Shown piece after piece: positions 37,079 to 46,416 of a stretch of 64,000 bases of DNA. Position 1 is the stretch's first letter. Each line of letters starts with the position of its first letter. The position numbers and the translations under genes were made by a program. The notes beneath the pieces were generated by a model. The model had not been told where the DNA came from, did not search any database, and saw only the letters and a list, made by a program, of their open reading frames with translations. Source of the DNA: Phyllobacterium phragmitis (lineage in GTDB: Bacteria; Pseudomonadota; Alphaproteobacteria; Rhizobiales; Rhizobiaceae); contig NZ_PVBR01000027.1 of NCBI RefSeq assembly GCF_002980495.1, positions 1-64,000 of the forward strand, given 5' to 3'.

Positions 37079-37670
37079 GTTTTTCGGCGTTCTGCACCTC
37101 GAACCGGGCGATGCTGGGCGCCTTTTCCATCGTCAGGCCGATGTCGTCGAGACCATTGAGCAGGCAATGGCGCTTGAAATCGTCGAGATCGAATGTGATC
37201 GAGCCGCCATCGGGGCCGCTGATTTCCTTGGTTTCCAGATCGATGGTCAGCGTTGCATTGGCGCCGCGCGAGGCATCGTCCATCAGCTTGTCGAGATCGT
37301 CCTGGGTGACGGTGATCGGCAGAATGCCGTTCTTGAAGCAGTTATTGTAGAAGATATCGGCGAACGAGGTCGAGATGACACAGCGAATGCCGAAATCGAG
37401 AAGCGCCCATGGCGCATGCTCGCGGGACGAGCCGCAACCGAAATTATCGCCGGCGACAAGGATCTGCGCCTTGCGGTAGGCGGGCTTGTTGAGCACGAAA
37501 TCCGGGTTTTCCGAACCGTCGTCGAGATAACGCATTTCCGCGAAAAGCCCCGTGCCGAGCCCGGTGCGCTTGATCGTCTTCAGGTAATCCTTGGGGATGA
37601 TCATGTCCGTATCGACATTGATGATCGGCAACGGAGCGGCAACGCCGGTGAGCTTGGTGAACTTGTCCAT
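37065..37670 (-). CDS. leuD: 3-isopropylmalate dehydratase small subunit
   Basis: LeuD pairs with LeuC to isomerise 2- to 3-isopropylmalate in leucine synthesis. The 201 residues are full length with the typical [14 protein letters not shown] start and the signature [15 protein letters not shown] (about 75-89). The partner leuC is not in the window. The ribosome-binding site (ACAGG) is weak and lies next to a hairpin. The transcript would begin with a Leu-rich mini-ORF ending 42 bases before the start, pointing to attenuation. The gene diverges from the CitE-like lyase. Confidence 0.97.
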   Translation of the reverse strand: MDKFTKLTGVAAPLPIINVDTDMIIPKDYLKTIKRTGLGTGLFAEMRYLDDGSENPDFVLNKPAYRKAQILVAGDNFGCGSSREHAPWALLDFGIRCVISTSFADIFYNNCFKNGILPITVTQDDLDKLMDDASRGANATLTIDLETKEISGPDGGSITFDLDDFKRHCLLNGLDDIGLTMEKAPSIARFEVQNAEKRPWA

Positions 37671-37684
37671 AATCTGACCTGTCG

Positions 37685-37747
37685 GCTTGATATTCTTTCC
37701 AAGCGCAACGCTTTACACCAGCTTGGCGCGGAGTAAAAGTCCCAAGC
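37685..37747 (-). promoter_or_regulatory. Candidate leucine attenuator upstream of leuD
   Basis: On the minus strand four short segments occur in order: GCTTGG (37747-37742, inside the Leu codons), CCAAGC (37726-37721), GCTTGG (37704-37699) and CAAGC (37689-37685). Segments 1:2, 2:3 and 3:4 can pair in mutually exclusive ways, as in classical attenuators. The 3:4 hairpin lies just before the leuD ribosome-binding site. Stems are only 5-6 bp, so the structure needs testing. Confidence 0.45.
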
Positions 37748-37832
37748 GCCCGGCGGCAACGCTGGCGAGGATTCGTGGGGTCCGGCGGCGGGCGCTTTCC
37801 CGCCCCACGGTCAGATAGACGAACAGGCGCAC
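37713..37832 (-). CDS. Candidate leucine leader peptide for leuD
   Basis: A 39-codon frame starts with GTG at 37832 and ends with TAA 42 bases before leuD. Its end reads GRLGLLLRAKLV, with Leu codons TTG, CTT, TTA, CTC and CTG clustered in 10 codons; TTA is rare here. The N-terminal part is basic and has no domain. The ribosome-binding site is weak, and an internal start is possible. Together with the hairpins over the Leu codons this suggests a leader peptide. Confidence 0.4.
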   Translation of the reverse strand: MRLFVYLTVGRESARRRTPRILASVAAGRLGLLLRAKLV

Positions 37833-37898
37833 GCTTTCAAGAGAGCGGAATCCATCGGCTCGACGCTTGCGCAGCACGACGGATGAAGGCAAAAAGCA

Positions 37899-38804
37899 AT
37901 GATGAAGAAGATTTCGCGTCCGCGCCGTTCCGTGCTCTATGTTCCAGCTTCCAATCCAAGGGCAATGCAGAAATCCGTCACGCTTGCGGCCGATGCCATC
38001 ATCTTCGATCTCGAGGATTCGGTGGCGCCCGAAGCGAAGGCCGAGGCCCGCGAAGCGCTGCGGGCGCATTTCCGCGAGCACCCCGTCGCTGCCTTTGAGC
38101 GCATCATCCGTATCAATCCCCTTGTCTCGCAATGGGGCGGGGAAGACATTCTCGCCGCGCGCGCCTGCAATCCGGATGCGATCCTGCTCCCCAAGGTCGA
38201 TCATCCGCGCAACCTGATCGAGGCGGCGACCGCACTCGACGAAGCCGATGCCGCCTACACGATGGAGCTCTGGGCGATGATCGAGACGCCGCGCGGCATA
38301 CTCAACGCCGACGAGGTGGCGCGGCTCGGCTCGCATTCCTCGGCACGGCTTGGCTGTTTCGTCATCGGTCCCAACGATATCGCCCGCGAGACAGGCGTGG
38401 ATCTCACCGGCGGGCGCATGTTCCTGGTGCCCTGGCTGATGCAGATCGTGCTGGCCGCGCGCGCCGGCGGGCTCGATGTCCTCGATGGCGTCTACAATGA
38501 TTTCGGCGATGCCGAAGGTTTCGCGCGCGAGTGCCGGCAGGGTGCCGCGATGGGCTTTGACGGCAAGACGCTCATCCACCCCTCGCAGGTCGATGCGGCG
38601 AACCGTTCGTTCTCGCCCGATGAAACGGAGATCGCCGAGGCCCGCGCCATCGTCGAACTTTTCATGCGGCCGGAAAACGCCGATAAGGGCGTCCTGTCTT
38701 TCGACGGCCGGATGGTCGAGCGGCTGCATCTCGCCCAGGCCGAAAGGCTCCTGGCAAAGGCAAATATGATCGCAACGCCAGATAAGGATATCCAGAGAAG
38801 ATGA
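37899..38804 (+). CDS. HpcH/HpaI aldolase family CoA ester lyase (CitE-like)
   Basis: This 301-residue TIM-barrel protein belongs to the citrate lyase beta / malyl-CoA lyase group. It shows RRSVLYVPASNPRAM at the start, the acidic DLEDSVAPEAK metal segment (about 41-51), the catalytic RINPLVSQWG, MIETPRGIL, and GKTLIHPSQ near the end. Members cleave or hydrolyse malyl-, mesaconyl- or citramalyl-CoA; which applies cannot be told from sequence. Other citrate lyase subunits are absent. It overlaps the next gene by four bases (ATGA). Confidence 0.92.
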   Translation: MMKKISRPRRSVLYVPASNPRAMQKSVTLAADAIIFDLEDSVAPEAKAEAREALRAHFREHPVAAFERIIRINPLVSQWGGEDILAARACNPDAILLPKVDHPRNLIEAATALDEADAAYTMELWAMIETPRGILNADEVARLGSHSSARLGCFVIGPNDIARETGVDLTGGRMFLVPWLMQIVLAARAGGLDVLDGVYNDFGDAEGFARECRQGAAMGFDGKTLIHPSQVDAANRSFSPDETEIAEARAIVELFMRPENADKGVLSFDGRMVERLHLAQAERLLAKANMIATPDKDIQRR

Positions 38805-39007
38805 AGCTCTACCGATTTATCACCGGACCCGACGATTCCCAGTTCTGCCACCGCGTCACGGCGGCCTTGAACAAGGGCTGGCAACTGCATGGAACGCCGG
38901 CCTACACCTTCAACGCCGCAACCGGCACGCTGCATTGCGGCCAGGCCGTGATGAAGGAAGTCGAAGGTGTCGATTATACGCCGGAGATTAGGTTGGGCGA
39001 ATATTAA
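38801..39007 (+). CDS. DUF1737 family small protein
   Basis: The 68-residue protein matches the DUF1737 pattern: MKLYRFITGPDD, then LNKGWQLHGTPAYTFN, then a Cys (HCGQAV). No role is known. Its ATG overlaps the stop of the CitE-like lyase gene (ATGA, 38801-38804), so the two are coupled. That suggests a partner or regulator of the lyase, but it is inference. Confidence 0.9.
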   Translation: MKLYRFITGPDDSQFCHRVTAALNKGWQLHGTPAYTFNAATGTLHCGQAVMKEVEGVDYTPEIRLGEY

Positions 39008-39026
39008 GTTAGAATGGCGCCGAGCG

Positions 39027-39155
39027 CCCTCGTCCTTCGAGGCTTCATTTCGCTTCGCTCCACTACGCACCTCAGGATGAGAGCTACTTGGAGCGCCGCC
39101 TTCCTTCACCCTCATGGTGAGGTGCGAAGCGAAGCGGAGCCTCGAACCACGAGGG
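39027..39155. repeat. Imperfect inverted repeat of another dispersed family
   Basis: The left arm (39027-39081) and right arm (39111-39155) are imperfect reverse complements containing CGAGGCTTC/GCCTCG and CACCTCAGGATGAG/CTCATGGTGAGGTG. Such CTCATGGTGAGGTGCGAAGC elements are common in Rhizobiales genomes by my recollection. It lies between convergent genes and may stop transcription from both. Confidence 0.75.
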
Positions 39156-39172
39156 TGAAGGGCATTACGCCC

Positions 39173-41224
39173 TCAACCCAACCCACGTTTCGCAATCATC
39201 GCGTCCGGTGTCGGCATCTTGCCGCGAAAGGCCTTGTAGAGGTTTTCGGGGTCGCGTGAACCGCCAGCCGAATAGATATATTGTTTCAACCGCGCGGCGA
39301 GTTCCGGATTGAAAGCGTCGCCGGTCTCCTCGAAGGCGCTGAACGCGTCGGCGTCGAGCACCTCCGACCACATGTAGGAATAATAGCCCGCCGCATAACC
39401 GCCGCCGGAAAACACATGGGTGAAATGCGGCGTGCGGTGGCGCATGATGATCGCATCGGGCATCGAGAGTTTCTTCAGCGTCTCGGCCTCGAAGGCCAGC
39501 GGGTCCGTCACCGGTTCGCCGCCCGCATGAAACGCCATGTCCACCAGCGCCGACGCGGTGAACTCCACCGTGTCGAAACCGGCATTGAATGTCTTCGCCG
39601 CCAGCATCTTGTCGAGAAGCGCCTTGGGCATCGGCTCGCCGGTGCGGTAGTGCAGCGCGTATGTCTCCAGCACCTCCGGCACTGTCAGCCAATGCTCGTA
39701 AAGCTGCGACGGCAGTTCGACGAAATCCCGCGAAACCGCGGTGCCTGATATGGCCGGCCACGTCACATCGGACAACAGCCCGTGCAGCGCGTGGCCGAAT
39801 TCGTGGAACAGCGTGCGCGCCCCGTCGAGCGACAGCAAGGCCGGCTCGCCCTTCGGTGGCTTGGCGAAATTCATGACATTGTAGATCATCGGCTCAGCAA
39901 AGCCATCGAGCTTGTGCTGTGACTGCAGCGCGCTCATCCACGCACCCGACCGCTTCGACTGGCGGGAAAAATAATCGCCCATGAACAGGCCGCGGCGGCT
40001 GCCGTCGGGGTTTTTCACTTCCCAGACACGCACGTCCGGGTGCCATGTCGGGATGTCCTTCTTTTCCTCGAAATGGATGCCGAACAACCGGGTCGCGACG
40101 GCGAACGACGCCTCGATGATCTTTTCCAGCTGGAGATAGGGCTTCAGTTCCGCCTCATCGAAAGCGAAACGTTCGGCGCGGCGCTTTTCCGCATAATAGC
40201 GCCAGTCCCACGGCGCCACCTTATGATTGCGGCCTTCAGCGGCGATCAGCCGTTCGAGTTCGGCCTCGTCTTGCGCTGCGCGTGCCCGCGCCTTTTCCCA
40301 CACCGGTTCGAGCAGTTCCATCACCGCTTCGGGCGTTTTCGCCATGGTGTCGTCGAGCTTGTAGGCGGCAAAGCTTTCATAGCCGAGCAGCTTCGCCATT
40401 TCGGCCCGCAGTGCCACCGTCTCAGCCACGATGGCGCGGTTATCCGATGAACCGCCATTCTCGCCACGCTTGGCAAAGGCATGGAACGCCTTTTCGCGCA
40501 ATGTGCGGTTTTCCGAAAACGACAGGAACGGCTCGATAATGGAGCGCGCCAATATCACCGCCCAGGCATCCGGCCGTCCCCGCTCCTCGGCAGCGCCGCG
40601 CATCGCATGGCGCACGAAGTCAGGCAGCCCGGCAAGATCGGCCTCGTCGGTGATGAACAAGGCCCAATCGGCCTCGTCCTTCAGCACATTCTGTCCGAAC
40701 TGCGCGCCGAGCGCCGCCAGCTTCTCGTTGATATCGGCGAGCAGCATTTTGCCCGCATCGTCGAGTTTCGCGCCGCTGCGCACGAAGCGCTTCCAGATCT
40801 TTTCCAGGACGCGCAGCGTTTCCTCATCGAGATCGAGCGTGTCGCGCGCCGCGTAAAGCGCATCGATGCGGCCGAACAGGCGGCTGTCCATCATGATCTT
40901 CGAATAATGCCGTGAAAGCTTCGGCGCGATCTCGCGCTCCATGGCCTGGATTGTCTCGTTGGTATACGCCCCGGCGCGCAGCCAGAAGATCGCGGAGACG
41001 TGTTCGAGCGCCTTGCCGGTAAGCTGCAGCGCCTTCAGCGTATTATCGATATCGGGCTTTTCCGTGGCTGCGGCAATCGCTTCGATCTCGGCCAGATCCC
41101 CGGCAAGTGCGGCATCGAAGGCAGGCCCGAAATCATCGTCGGAAAAGGCGGTGAAATCCGGAAGGCCGAGAGGCCCGGACCAATTGGAGAGAGCGGTATT
41201 GACGGCGGCTTTCGTGTCGGACAT
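39173..41224 (-). CDS. M3 family oligopeptidase
   Basis: This is a cytoplasmic zinc peptidase of 683 residues of the thimet oligopeptidase / peptidyl-dipeptidase group that degrades short peptides left by proteases. The zinc motif is HEFGHALHG (His474, Glu475, His478). Conserved lead-ins are GDYFSRQSKRSGAWM and LFHEF, and near the end FSGGGYAAGYYSYMWSEVLDADAF. No signal peptide is present. The ATG at 41224 follows GGAG at good spacing; a TTG at 41239 is less likely. It is divergent from mgtE. Confidence 0.95.
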   Translation of the reverse strand: MSDTKAAVNTALSNWSGPLGLPDFTAFSDDDFGPAFDAALAGDLAEIEAIAAATEKPDIDNTLKALQLTGKALEHVSAIFWLRAGAYTNETIQAMEREIAPKLSRHYSKIMMDSRLFGRIDALYAARDTLDLDEETLRVLEKIWKRFVRSGAKLDDAGKMLLADINEKLAALGAQFGQNVLKDEADWALFITDEADLAGLPDFVRHAMRGAAEERGRPDAWAVILARSIIEPFLSFSENRTLREKAFHAFAKRGENGGSSDNRAIVAETVALRAEMAKLLGYESFAAYKLDDTMAKTPEAVMELLEPVWEKARARAAQDEAELERLIAAEGRNHKVAPWDWRYYAEKRRAERFAFDEAELKPYLQLEKIIEASFAVATRLFGIHFEEKKDIPTWHPDVRVWEVKNPDGSRRGLFMGDYFSRQSKRSGAWMSALQSQHKLDGFAEPMIYNVMNFAKPPKGEPALLSLDGARTLFHEFGHALHGLLSDVTWPAISGTAVSRDFVELPSQLYEHWLTVPEVLETYALHYRTGEPMPKALLDKMLAAKTFNAGFDTVEFTASALVDMAFHAGGEPVTDPLAFEAETLKKLSMPDAIIMRHRTPHFTHVFSGGGYAAGYYSYMWSEVLDADAFSAFEETGDAFNPELAARLKQYIYSAGGSRDPENLYKAFRGKMPTPDAMIAKRGLG

Positions 41225-41572
41225 GGGGCGAGACTCCAATCAGTTCGGCGGATATGATGCGCTTTACCATCTCAGAGTCTGTTTGAAAACGGATTGGGCC
41301 CTGCCACAAGATGGGACGCCTGCCGCGCGAGGCCCCGATGCCGCAGCATCAGGCAGATATGCGACCCTTGACTTTGACGGGGCTCGGGAGCAAATCAAGC
41401 CGGTGCTGCCGCTGCGTTCCGTGGTGGCCGTTTTTTAACCGGAGTTCGACTCTCATGCCAAGCGACAGTCACAGTCGATTGTCTCAGCCGTCATCGGCAG
41501 ATGTGATCTGATCGCCTGCGATCGGTTTGTCACGATCTGCCCATGACGGCGGATCGACGGAAAGGCAACCCG
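41225..41572 (+). other. Intergenic region and leader upstream of mgtE
   Basis: This divergent spacer of 348 bases has no supported gene. A small stem-loop (GATGC/GCATC) lies near 41337-41352, and a terminator-like hairpin at 41408-41436 reads toward mgtE. Because the upstream neighbour points away, a plus-strand terminator here can only belong to the mgtE leader or to a small RNA. I could not match a known magnesium riboswitch. Confidence 0.4.
41408..41436 (+). terminator. Terminator-like hairpin inside the mgtE leader
   Basis: GCCGCTGCG (41408-41416) pairs with CGTGGTGGC (41420-41428), using three G-U pairs, around a 3-base loop. Two bases later comes a run of six T (41431-41436). It lies 137 bases before the mgtE start. 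Confidence 0.45.
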
Positions 41573-42973
41573 ATGACCCCAAATAGCTTCTCCCCGGACG
41601 TCACCCCACCGGAATTCCGCGATATCGCCGATCTTCCGGCGGCGGCGATGGCACACCGCCTCGCCGGAATGCGTCCCGCCGATGCGATCGAGATCCTCAA
41701 TGATCTCGACATCGACGTCGCCATCGCGGCAATCGCCCATTTGCCACATGAGCAGGCCGTACGCCTGCTCGACCAGCCGGAGCTTCGCAGGACCGGCGAA
41801 ATCCTCGAGTATCTGCCGCTGCATCTGGCCGGCAGTTTTCTCGACGCCATGTCGGCGGACCGCGTGACGGATATCTTCCAGGAACTGGAGGACCCTACCC
41901 GCACGCGCCTTTTCGCCATTCTCGGCACGGAGACCAAGGCCGCGCTGAAAAAGCTGCTGCACTATCCGCCCGATACCGCCGGCAGCCTGATGACGACCGA
42001 ATTCATCTCCGTGCCCGCCATCTGGACGGTTTCCCGGACGCTGAAACACATCCGTGAGGTGGAGCGCACGCGCGAGACGGTTTACGCCATCTATGTCGTC
42101 GACCCCGAGACCAAGGTGCTGCAGCGCGTCGTGACATTGCGCCGCCTCATCACCAGCGAACCGGATGCTCCCATCATCTCGGTTGGACGCGACGAGAAGC
42201 CCGTTGCCATTTCGCCCCTGACCGATCGCGAGGACGTCGCCCGGCTCTTCCGCAAGCATGATCTGCTCGCCGTGCCGGTGGTCGGTGACGACAATCATGT
42301 CATCGGCATCGTCACCGTCGACGACGTGCTCGACGCCATGACCCAGGAGATGACCGAGGATGCGTATAAGTTCGGCGGTCTCGAGGCGATCACCAAGCCC
42401 TATATGGAGATCGGCTTCGTCGAGATGCTGAGAAAGCGCGGCGGCTGGCTCTGCGTGCTTTTCCTCAGCGAGATGCTTACCGCGAGCGCCATGCAATATT
42501 TCGAGGTGGAGCTGGAAAAAGCCGTGGTGCTGGCGTTGTTCATCCCGCTCGTCATGAGCTCGGGCGGCAATTCCGGGTCCCAGGCGACGTCGCTGCTGAT
42601 CCGCGCGCTGGCGCTTCAGGACATCAAATTGCGCGACTGGTGGAAAGTCGCGCTGCGGGAACTGCCGACCGGGGTCGCGCTCGGTGCGCTGCTCGGCATC
42701 ATCTGCGTGATCCGCATCGCCACATGGCAGATGCTCGGCTTCTATGATTACGGGCCGCACTGGATGCTGATCGCCGCCACCATCGCCGCAGCATTGGTCG
42801 GCATCGTCACCTTCGGCTCGCTGTCGGGATCGATGCTGCCCTTCATCCTGCAAAGGCTGGGTTTCGATCCCGCAAGTGCTTCGGCGCCCTTCGTCGCGAC
42901 GCTGGTCGACGTCACCGGACTGGTCATCTATTTCAGCGTGGCCTTGATCTTTCTGTCCGGCACATTACTTTAA
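41573..42973 (+). CDS. mgtE: Magnesium transporter MgtE
   Basis: MgtE is a dimeric inner-membrane magnesium channel gated by cytoplasmic magnesium. The 466 residues show the N-terminal MgtE superhelical domain (about 15-130), a CBS pair (about 130-255) and five membrane helices (about 280-465). The transport motif PLVMSSGGNSGSQAT is the conserved pore region. The start at 41573 has AAAGG at correct spacing; an ATG at 41543 is in frame but lacks one. A hairpin plus T-run in the leader suggests control before the gene. Confidence 0.95.
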   Translation: MTPNSFSPDVTPPEFRDIADLPAAAMAHRLAGMRPADAIEILNDLDIDVAIAAIAHLPHEQAVRLLDQPELRRTGEILEYLPLHLAGSFLDAMSADRVTDIFQELEDPTRTRLFAILGTETKAALKKLLHYPPDTAGSLMTTEFISVPAIWTVSRTLKHIREVERTRETVYAIYVVDPETKVLQRVVTLRRLITSEPDAPIISVGRDEKPVAISPLTDREDVARLFRKHDLLAVPVVGDDNHVIGIVTVDDVLDAMTQEMTEDAYKFGGLEAITKPYMEIGFVEMLRKRGGWLCVLFLSEMLTASAMQYFEVELEKAVVLALFIPLVMSSGGNSGSQATSLLIRALALQDIKLRDWWKVALRELPTGVALGALLGIICVIRIATWQMLGFYDYGPHWMLIAATIAAALVGIVTFGSLSGSMLPFILQRLGFDPASASAPFVATLVDVTGLVIYFSVALIFLSGTLL

Positions 42974-43184
42974 GGTCAGTTCAGGAAAAGCGGGAACGGC
43001 TCCCCCAGGGGGATCTTACCCAAGAAAAAACCCGATCTCCCCGGATGCTCCATGCGCCGGGCAAGTTCCCGCTAACCTATAAATGCGCCGCCCCCTTTCG
43101 CAGACGCGTAAAACCCTGTATGCAGCGCGGCAAATGACAATGGCGTTCGCATGGCGGCGTCCTAACCCCATACAGAGAACCTTT

Positions 43185-45017
43185 ATGCAACTGCGCAACA
43201 TCGCGATCATCGCCCACGTCGATCATGGGAAAACCACCCTCGTCGACGAGCTCCTGAAACAGTCCGGCTCGTTCCGCGAGAACCAGCGCGTTGCAGAACG
43301 CGTCATGGATTCGAACGATCTGGAAAAGGAGCGCGGCATCACGATCCTCGCCAAGGCGACTTCGGTCGAGTGGAAGGGTGTGCGCATCAATATCGTCGAC
43401 ACCCCCGGCCACGCCGACTTCGGCGGCGAAGTCGAGCGTATCCTCTCGATGGTCGATGGCGCGATCGTTCTGGTCGATGCGTCCGAAGGCCCGATGCCGC
43501 AGACCAAATTCGTGGTCGGCAAGGCGCTGAAGGTCGGCCTGAAACCCATCGTCGCCATCAACAAGATCGACCGTCCGGACGGCCGCCATGAAGAAGTCAT
43601 CAACGAAGTCTTCGATCTCTTCGCCAATCTCGACGCCACCGACGACCAGCTCGATTTCCCGATCCTCTACGGCTCGGGCCGCGATGGCTGGATGAACGTC
43701 AACCCCGAGGGACCGAAGGACCAGGGCCTGGCCCCGCTGCTCGATCTCGTGCTCAAGCACGTTCCGGAGCCTGATGTCGGCGACGAAGACGGCGCGTTCC
43801 GCATGATCGGCACGCTGCTCGAGGCCAACCCTTTCCTCGGCCGTATCATTACCGGCCGCATCCATTCCGGTTCCATCAAGCCGAACCAGCCGGTCAAGGT
43901 ACTGGCCCAGGACGGCAAGACCGTCGAAACCGGGCGTATCTCCAAGATTCTCGCCTTCCGTGGCATCGAGCGTACGCCGATCGATGAAGCGCACGCGGGC
44001 GATATCGTCGCCATCGCCGGCCTGTCCAAGGGCACCGTCGCCGACACGTTCTGCGACGCTACAGTCACTGAGGCGCTTCATGCCCAGCCGATTGATCCGC
44101 CCACCGTCACCATGTCGTTCATCGTCAACGATAGCCCGCTGGCCGGCACCGAAGGCGACAAGGTGACGAGCCGCGTCATCCGCGACCGCCTGTTCAAGGA
44201 AGCCGAAGGCAATGTCGCGCTGAAGATCGAAGAAGCCGAGGGCAAGGATTCGTTCTACGTTTCCGGGCGCGGCGAATTGCAGTTGGCCGTTCTCATCGAG
44301 ACCATGCGCCGCGAAGGCTTCGAGCTCGCCGTTTCCCGTCCGCGCGTCGTCATGCACAAGGACGAAAACGGCACGCTGATGGAGCCGATCGAGGAAGTCG
44401 TCATCGATGTCGATGAAGAGCATTCCGGTGTGGTCGTGCAGAAGATGTCCGAACGCAAGGCCGAAATGGCTGAGCTTCGCCCCTCGGGCGGCAATCGCGT
44501 TCGCCTGGTGTTCTTCGCGCCGACCCGTGGCCTGATCGGCTACCAGTCGGAGCTTTTGACCGACACCCGCGGCACGGCGATCATGAACCGTCTGTTCCAC
44601 GATTATCAGCCCTATAAGGGCCCGATCGGCGGCCGCAGCAACGGCGTGCTGTTGTCCAACGCGTCGGGCGAGGCGGTTGCCTATGCCATGTTCAACCTGG
44701 AAGATCGCGGCCCGATGATCATCGAGCCGGGCGAAAAGGTCTATGCCGGCATGATCATCGGCATTCACAGCCGGGACAACGACCTCGAAGTCAACGTGCT
44801 GAAAGGCAAGCAGCTCACCAACATCCGCTCTGCCGGAAAGGACGAGAGCGTAAGGCTGACCCCGCCGATCCGCATGACGCTCGATCGTGCGCTGTCCTGG
44901 ATTCAGGATGACGAACTGATGGAAGTGACGCCGAAGAACATCCGGTTGCGCAAGACCTATCTCGACGCCAACGACCGCAAGCGCTTCGGAAAGAGCCGCA
45001 CCGCCGGCGCCGCATAA
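43185..45017 (+). CDS. typA: Translational GTPase TypA (BipA)
   Basis: TypA/BipA is a ribosome-associated GTPase that helps ribosome assembly and growth under cold or stress. The 610 residues have the G domain with [12 protein letters not shown] (G1, about 10-21), RGITI (G2), DTPGHADF (G3) and NKIDR (G4). EF-G-like domains follow, then the TypA-specific C-terminal domain. The frame is open from 43083, but the family start [16 protein letters not shown] is at 43185. A terminator follows the gene. Confidence 0.97.
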   Translation: MQLRNIAIIAHVDHGKTTLVDELLKQSGSFRENQRVAERVMDSNDLEKERGITILAKATSVEWKGVRINIVDTPGHADFGGEVERILSMVDGAIVLVDASEGPMPQTKFVVGKALKVGLKPIVAINKIDRPDGRHEEVINEVFDLFANLDATDDQLDFPILYGSGRDGWMNVNPEGPKDQGLAPLLDLVLKHVPEPDVGDEDGAFRMIGTLLEANPFLGRIITGRIHSGSIKPNQPVKVLAQDGKTVETGRISKILAFRGIERTPIDEAHAGDIVAIAGLSKGTVADTFCDATVTEALHAQPIDPPTVTMSFIVNDSPLAGTEGDKVTSRVIRDRLFKEAEGNVALKIEEAEGKDSFYVSGRGELQLAVLIETMRREGFELAVSRPRVVMHKDENGTLMEPIEEVVIDVDEEHSGVVVQKMSERKAEMAELRPSGGNRVRLVFFAPTRGLIGYQSELLTDTRGTAIMNRLFHDYQPYKGPIGGRSNGVLLSNASGEAVAYAMFNLEDRGPMIIEPGEKVYAGMIIGIHSRDNDLEVNVLKGKQLTNIRSAGKDESVRLTPPIRMTLDRALSWIQDDELMEVTPKNIRLRKTYLDANDRKRFGKSRTAGAA

Positions 45018-45047
45018 ATCGCAGCATGACGACATGAATAAGAGACG

Positions 45048-45078
45048 ACGGCGCCATGATCCGGCGCCGTTTTCTTTT
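45048..45078 (+). terminator. Rho-independent terminator after typA
   Basis: An 8-bp GC-rich stem (ACGGCGCC, 45048-45055, with GGCGCCGT, 45063-45070) leads into TTTTCTTTT. It begins 31 bases past the stop. Confidence 0.88.
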
Positions 45079-45178
45079 GTCCCGATACCGTCCCTGCTTT
45101 ACGGCAGCTTCACCAGCTTGGGGATTGCATTGTCTTTTTCATTGCCGCTCATGGCGGCTGTGCGTATGGTTAGGAGCC

Positions 45179-45685
45179 ATGACGACACTGTCCATCGATA
45201 TAAGGCGAGCCGCCCTCAACGACGCGATAGCGATCGCGGACGTGCACGTTGAAGCCTGGCGCGGCGCTTATGCCGGAATCATCCCGCACAAGGCGCTCAA
45301 CACCATGTTGCAGCGCCGCAGGGCGGAATGGTGGGCGCGCGCCATCCGCCGTTCCACGCAGATATTGGTCTCCGAGGTCGGCGGCGAAGTCGTCGGCTAC
45401 GCGACGCTCGGCCCGAACCGGGCGCGCCAGCTCGCCCAGAAGGGCGAGATCTACGAGCTTTACATCAAGCCCGAATATCAGGGCATCGGCCTTGGCGGCC
45501 GGCTGCTCGGCACCGCCCGCCGCTGCCTTGCCGATATGGGCCTCAAAGGCACCGTCGTCTGGGCGCTCGAGGACAACACGCTCGCCCTTTCCTTCTATCG
45601 CGGCGCCGGCGGCCGCGATATTGCCGAAGGTGTCGAATGCTTCGACGGCAAGACGCTGAAGAAGATCGCTTTCGTCTGGAATTAA
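45179..45685 (+). CDS. GNAT family N-acetyltransferase
   Basis: This is a single-domain GNAT of 168 residues. It begins IDIRRAALNDAIAIADVHVEAW, carries the acetyl-CoA binding segment ELYIKPEYQGIGLGGRLL (about 93-110), and ends with LSFYRGAGG. The group includes acetyltransferases of the RimI/YhbS type; the substrate is unknown. The AGGAG before the ATG is unusually close (2 bases), so the start is not fully certain. It stands alone between typA and ppa. Confidence 0.88.
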   Translation: MTTLSIDIRRAALNDAIAIADVHVEAWRGAYAGIIPHKALNTMLQRRRAEWWARAIRRSTQILVSEVGGEVVGYATLGPNRARQLAQKGEIYELYIKPEYQGIGLGGRLLGTARRCLADMGLKGTVVWALEDNTLALSFYRGAGGRDIAEGVECFDGKTLKKIAFVWN

Positions 45686-45823
45686 GGGAGTATATTTCTT
45701 TTAACCTATTCCCTTACTCCCCTATGCCCCTAATCCCTTTTTATCCCCTTTCCAGCCCGTTTCGTTTTTGTTGCGCCGCGACATGAAACCCGTTATCAGG
45801 GCGCGAAACGAAAGGATGTCTCC

Positions 45824-46360
45824 ATGAATATCGATGCCATCTCAATCGGCTCCAACCCTCCCGATGACGTCAATGTCATCATCGAAGTGCCGGTTGGCGG
45901 TCAGCCGATCAAGTACGAAATGGACAAGAAGGCCGGCGCGCTCATCGTCGACCGCTTTCTCTACACCCCGATGACTTATCCGGGAAATTACGGCTTCGTG
46001 CCGCATACGCTTTCCGAAGATGGCGATCCGATCGATGTTCTGGTCTGCAACACGCGCCAGCTAGTGCCGGGCTGCGTTATCAATGTGCGCCCCATCGGCG
46101 TGCTCGTCATGGAAGACAATTCCGGCAAGGACGAGAAGATCATCGCCGTCCCCGCGCCGCACCTGACGCAGCGCTATGAGAAGGTGCACAATTATACCGA
46201 TCTGCCGGAGATCACGCTCAAGCAGATCGCTCATTTCTTCGAGCACTACAAGGATCTGGAACCCGGCAAATGGGTCAAGATCGGCGATTGGGGCGATGAG
46301 GATTATGCCCGCCAGTTCATCACCGAAGCCATCGAGCGCGCCAAGACCAAGCAGGCCTGA
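45824..46360 (+). CDS. ppa: Inorganic pyrophosphatase
   Basis: This soluble family I pyrophosphatase hydrolyses the PPi made by biosynthesis and so drives those reactions. The 178 residues include the metal-binding signature DGDPIDVLV (Asp66, Asp68, Asp71) and the conserved [11 protein letters not shown] before it. AAAGGA precedes the ATG. A terminator follows the stop within 25 bases. Confidence 0.97.
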   Translation: MNIDAISIGSNPPDDVNVIIEVPVGGQPIKYEMDKKAGALIVDRFLYTPMTYPGNYGFVPHTLSEDGDPIDVLVCNTRQLVPGCVINVRPIGVLVMEDNSGKDEKIIAVPAPHLTQRYEKVHNYTDLPEITLKQIAHFFEHYKDLEPGKWVKIGDWGDEDYARQFITEAIERAKTKQA

Positions 46361-46384
46361 GCGTTCTTGTCGGCTGATTTGTAT

Positions 46385-46410
46385 AAAGCCCGTCTAACGA
46401 CGGGCTTTTC
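46385..46410 (+). terminator. Rho-independent terminator after ppa
   Basis: A perfect 10-bp stem (AAAGCCCGTC, 46385-46394, with GACGGGCTTT, 46399-46408) with a 4-base loop continues into T. The convergent DUF167 gene ends 7 bases further on, so it probably serves both strands. Confidence 0.88.
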
Positions 46411-46416
46411 GCTTTT

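Noticed and set aside
41311-41511. 66-codon frame in the mgtE leader
   Set aside because: Composition is unlike a protein and it spans the terminator-like hairpin.
43077-45035. 652-codon open frame antisense to typA
   Set aside because: Shadow frame; the plus strand is full-length TypA and the antisense product has no domain pattern.
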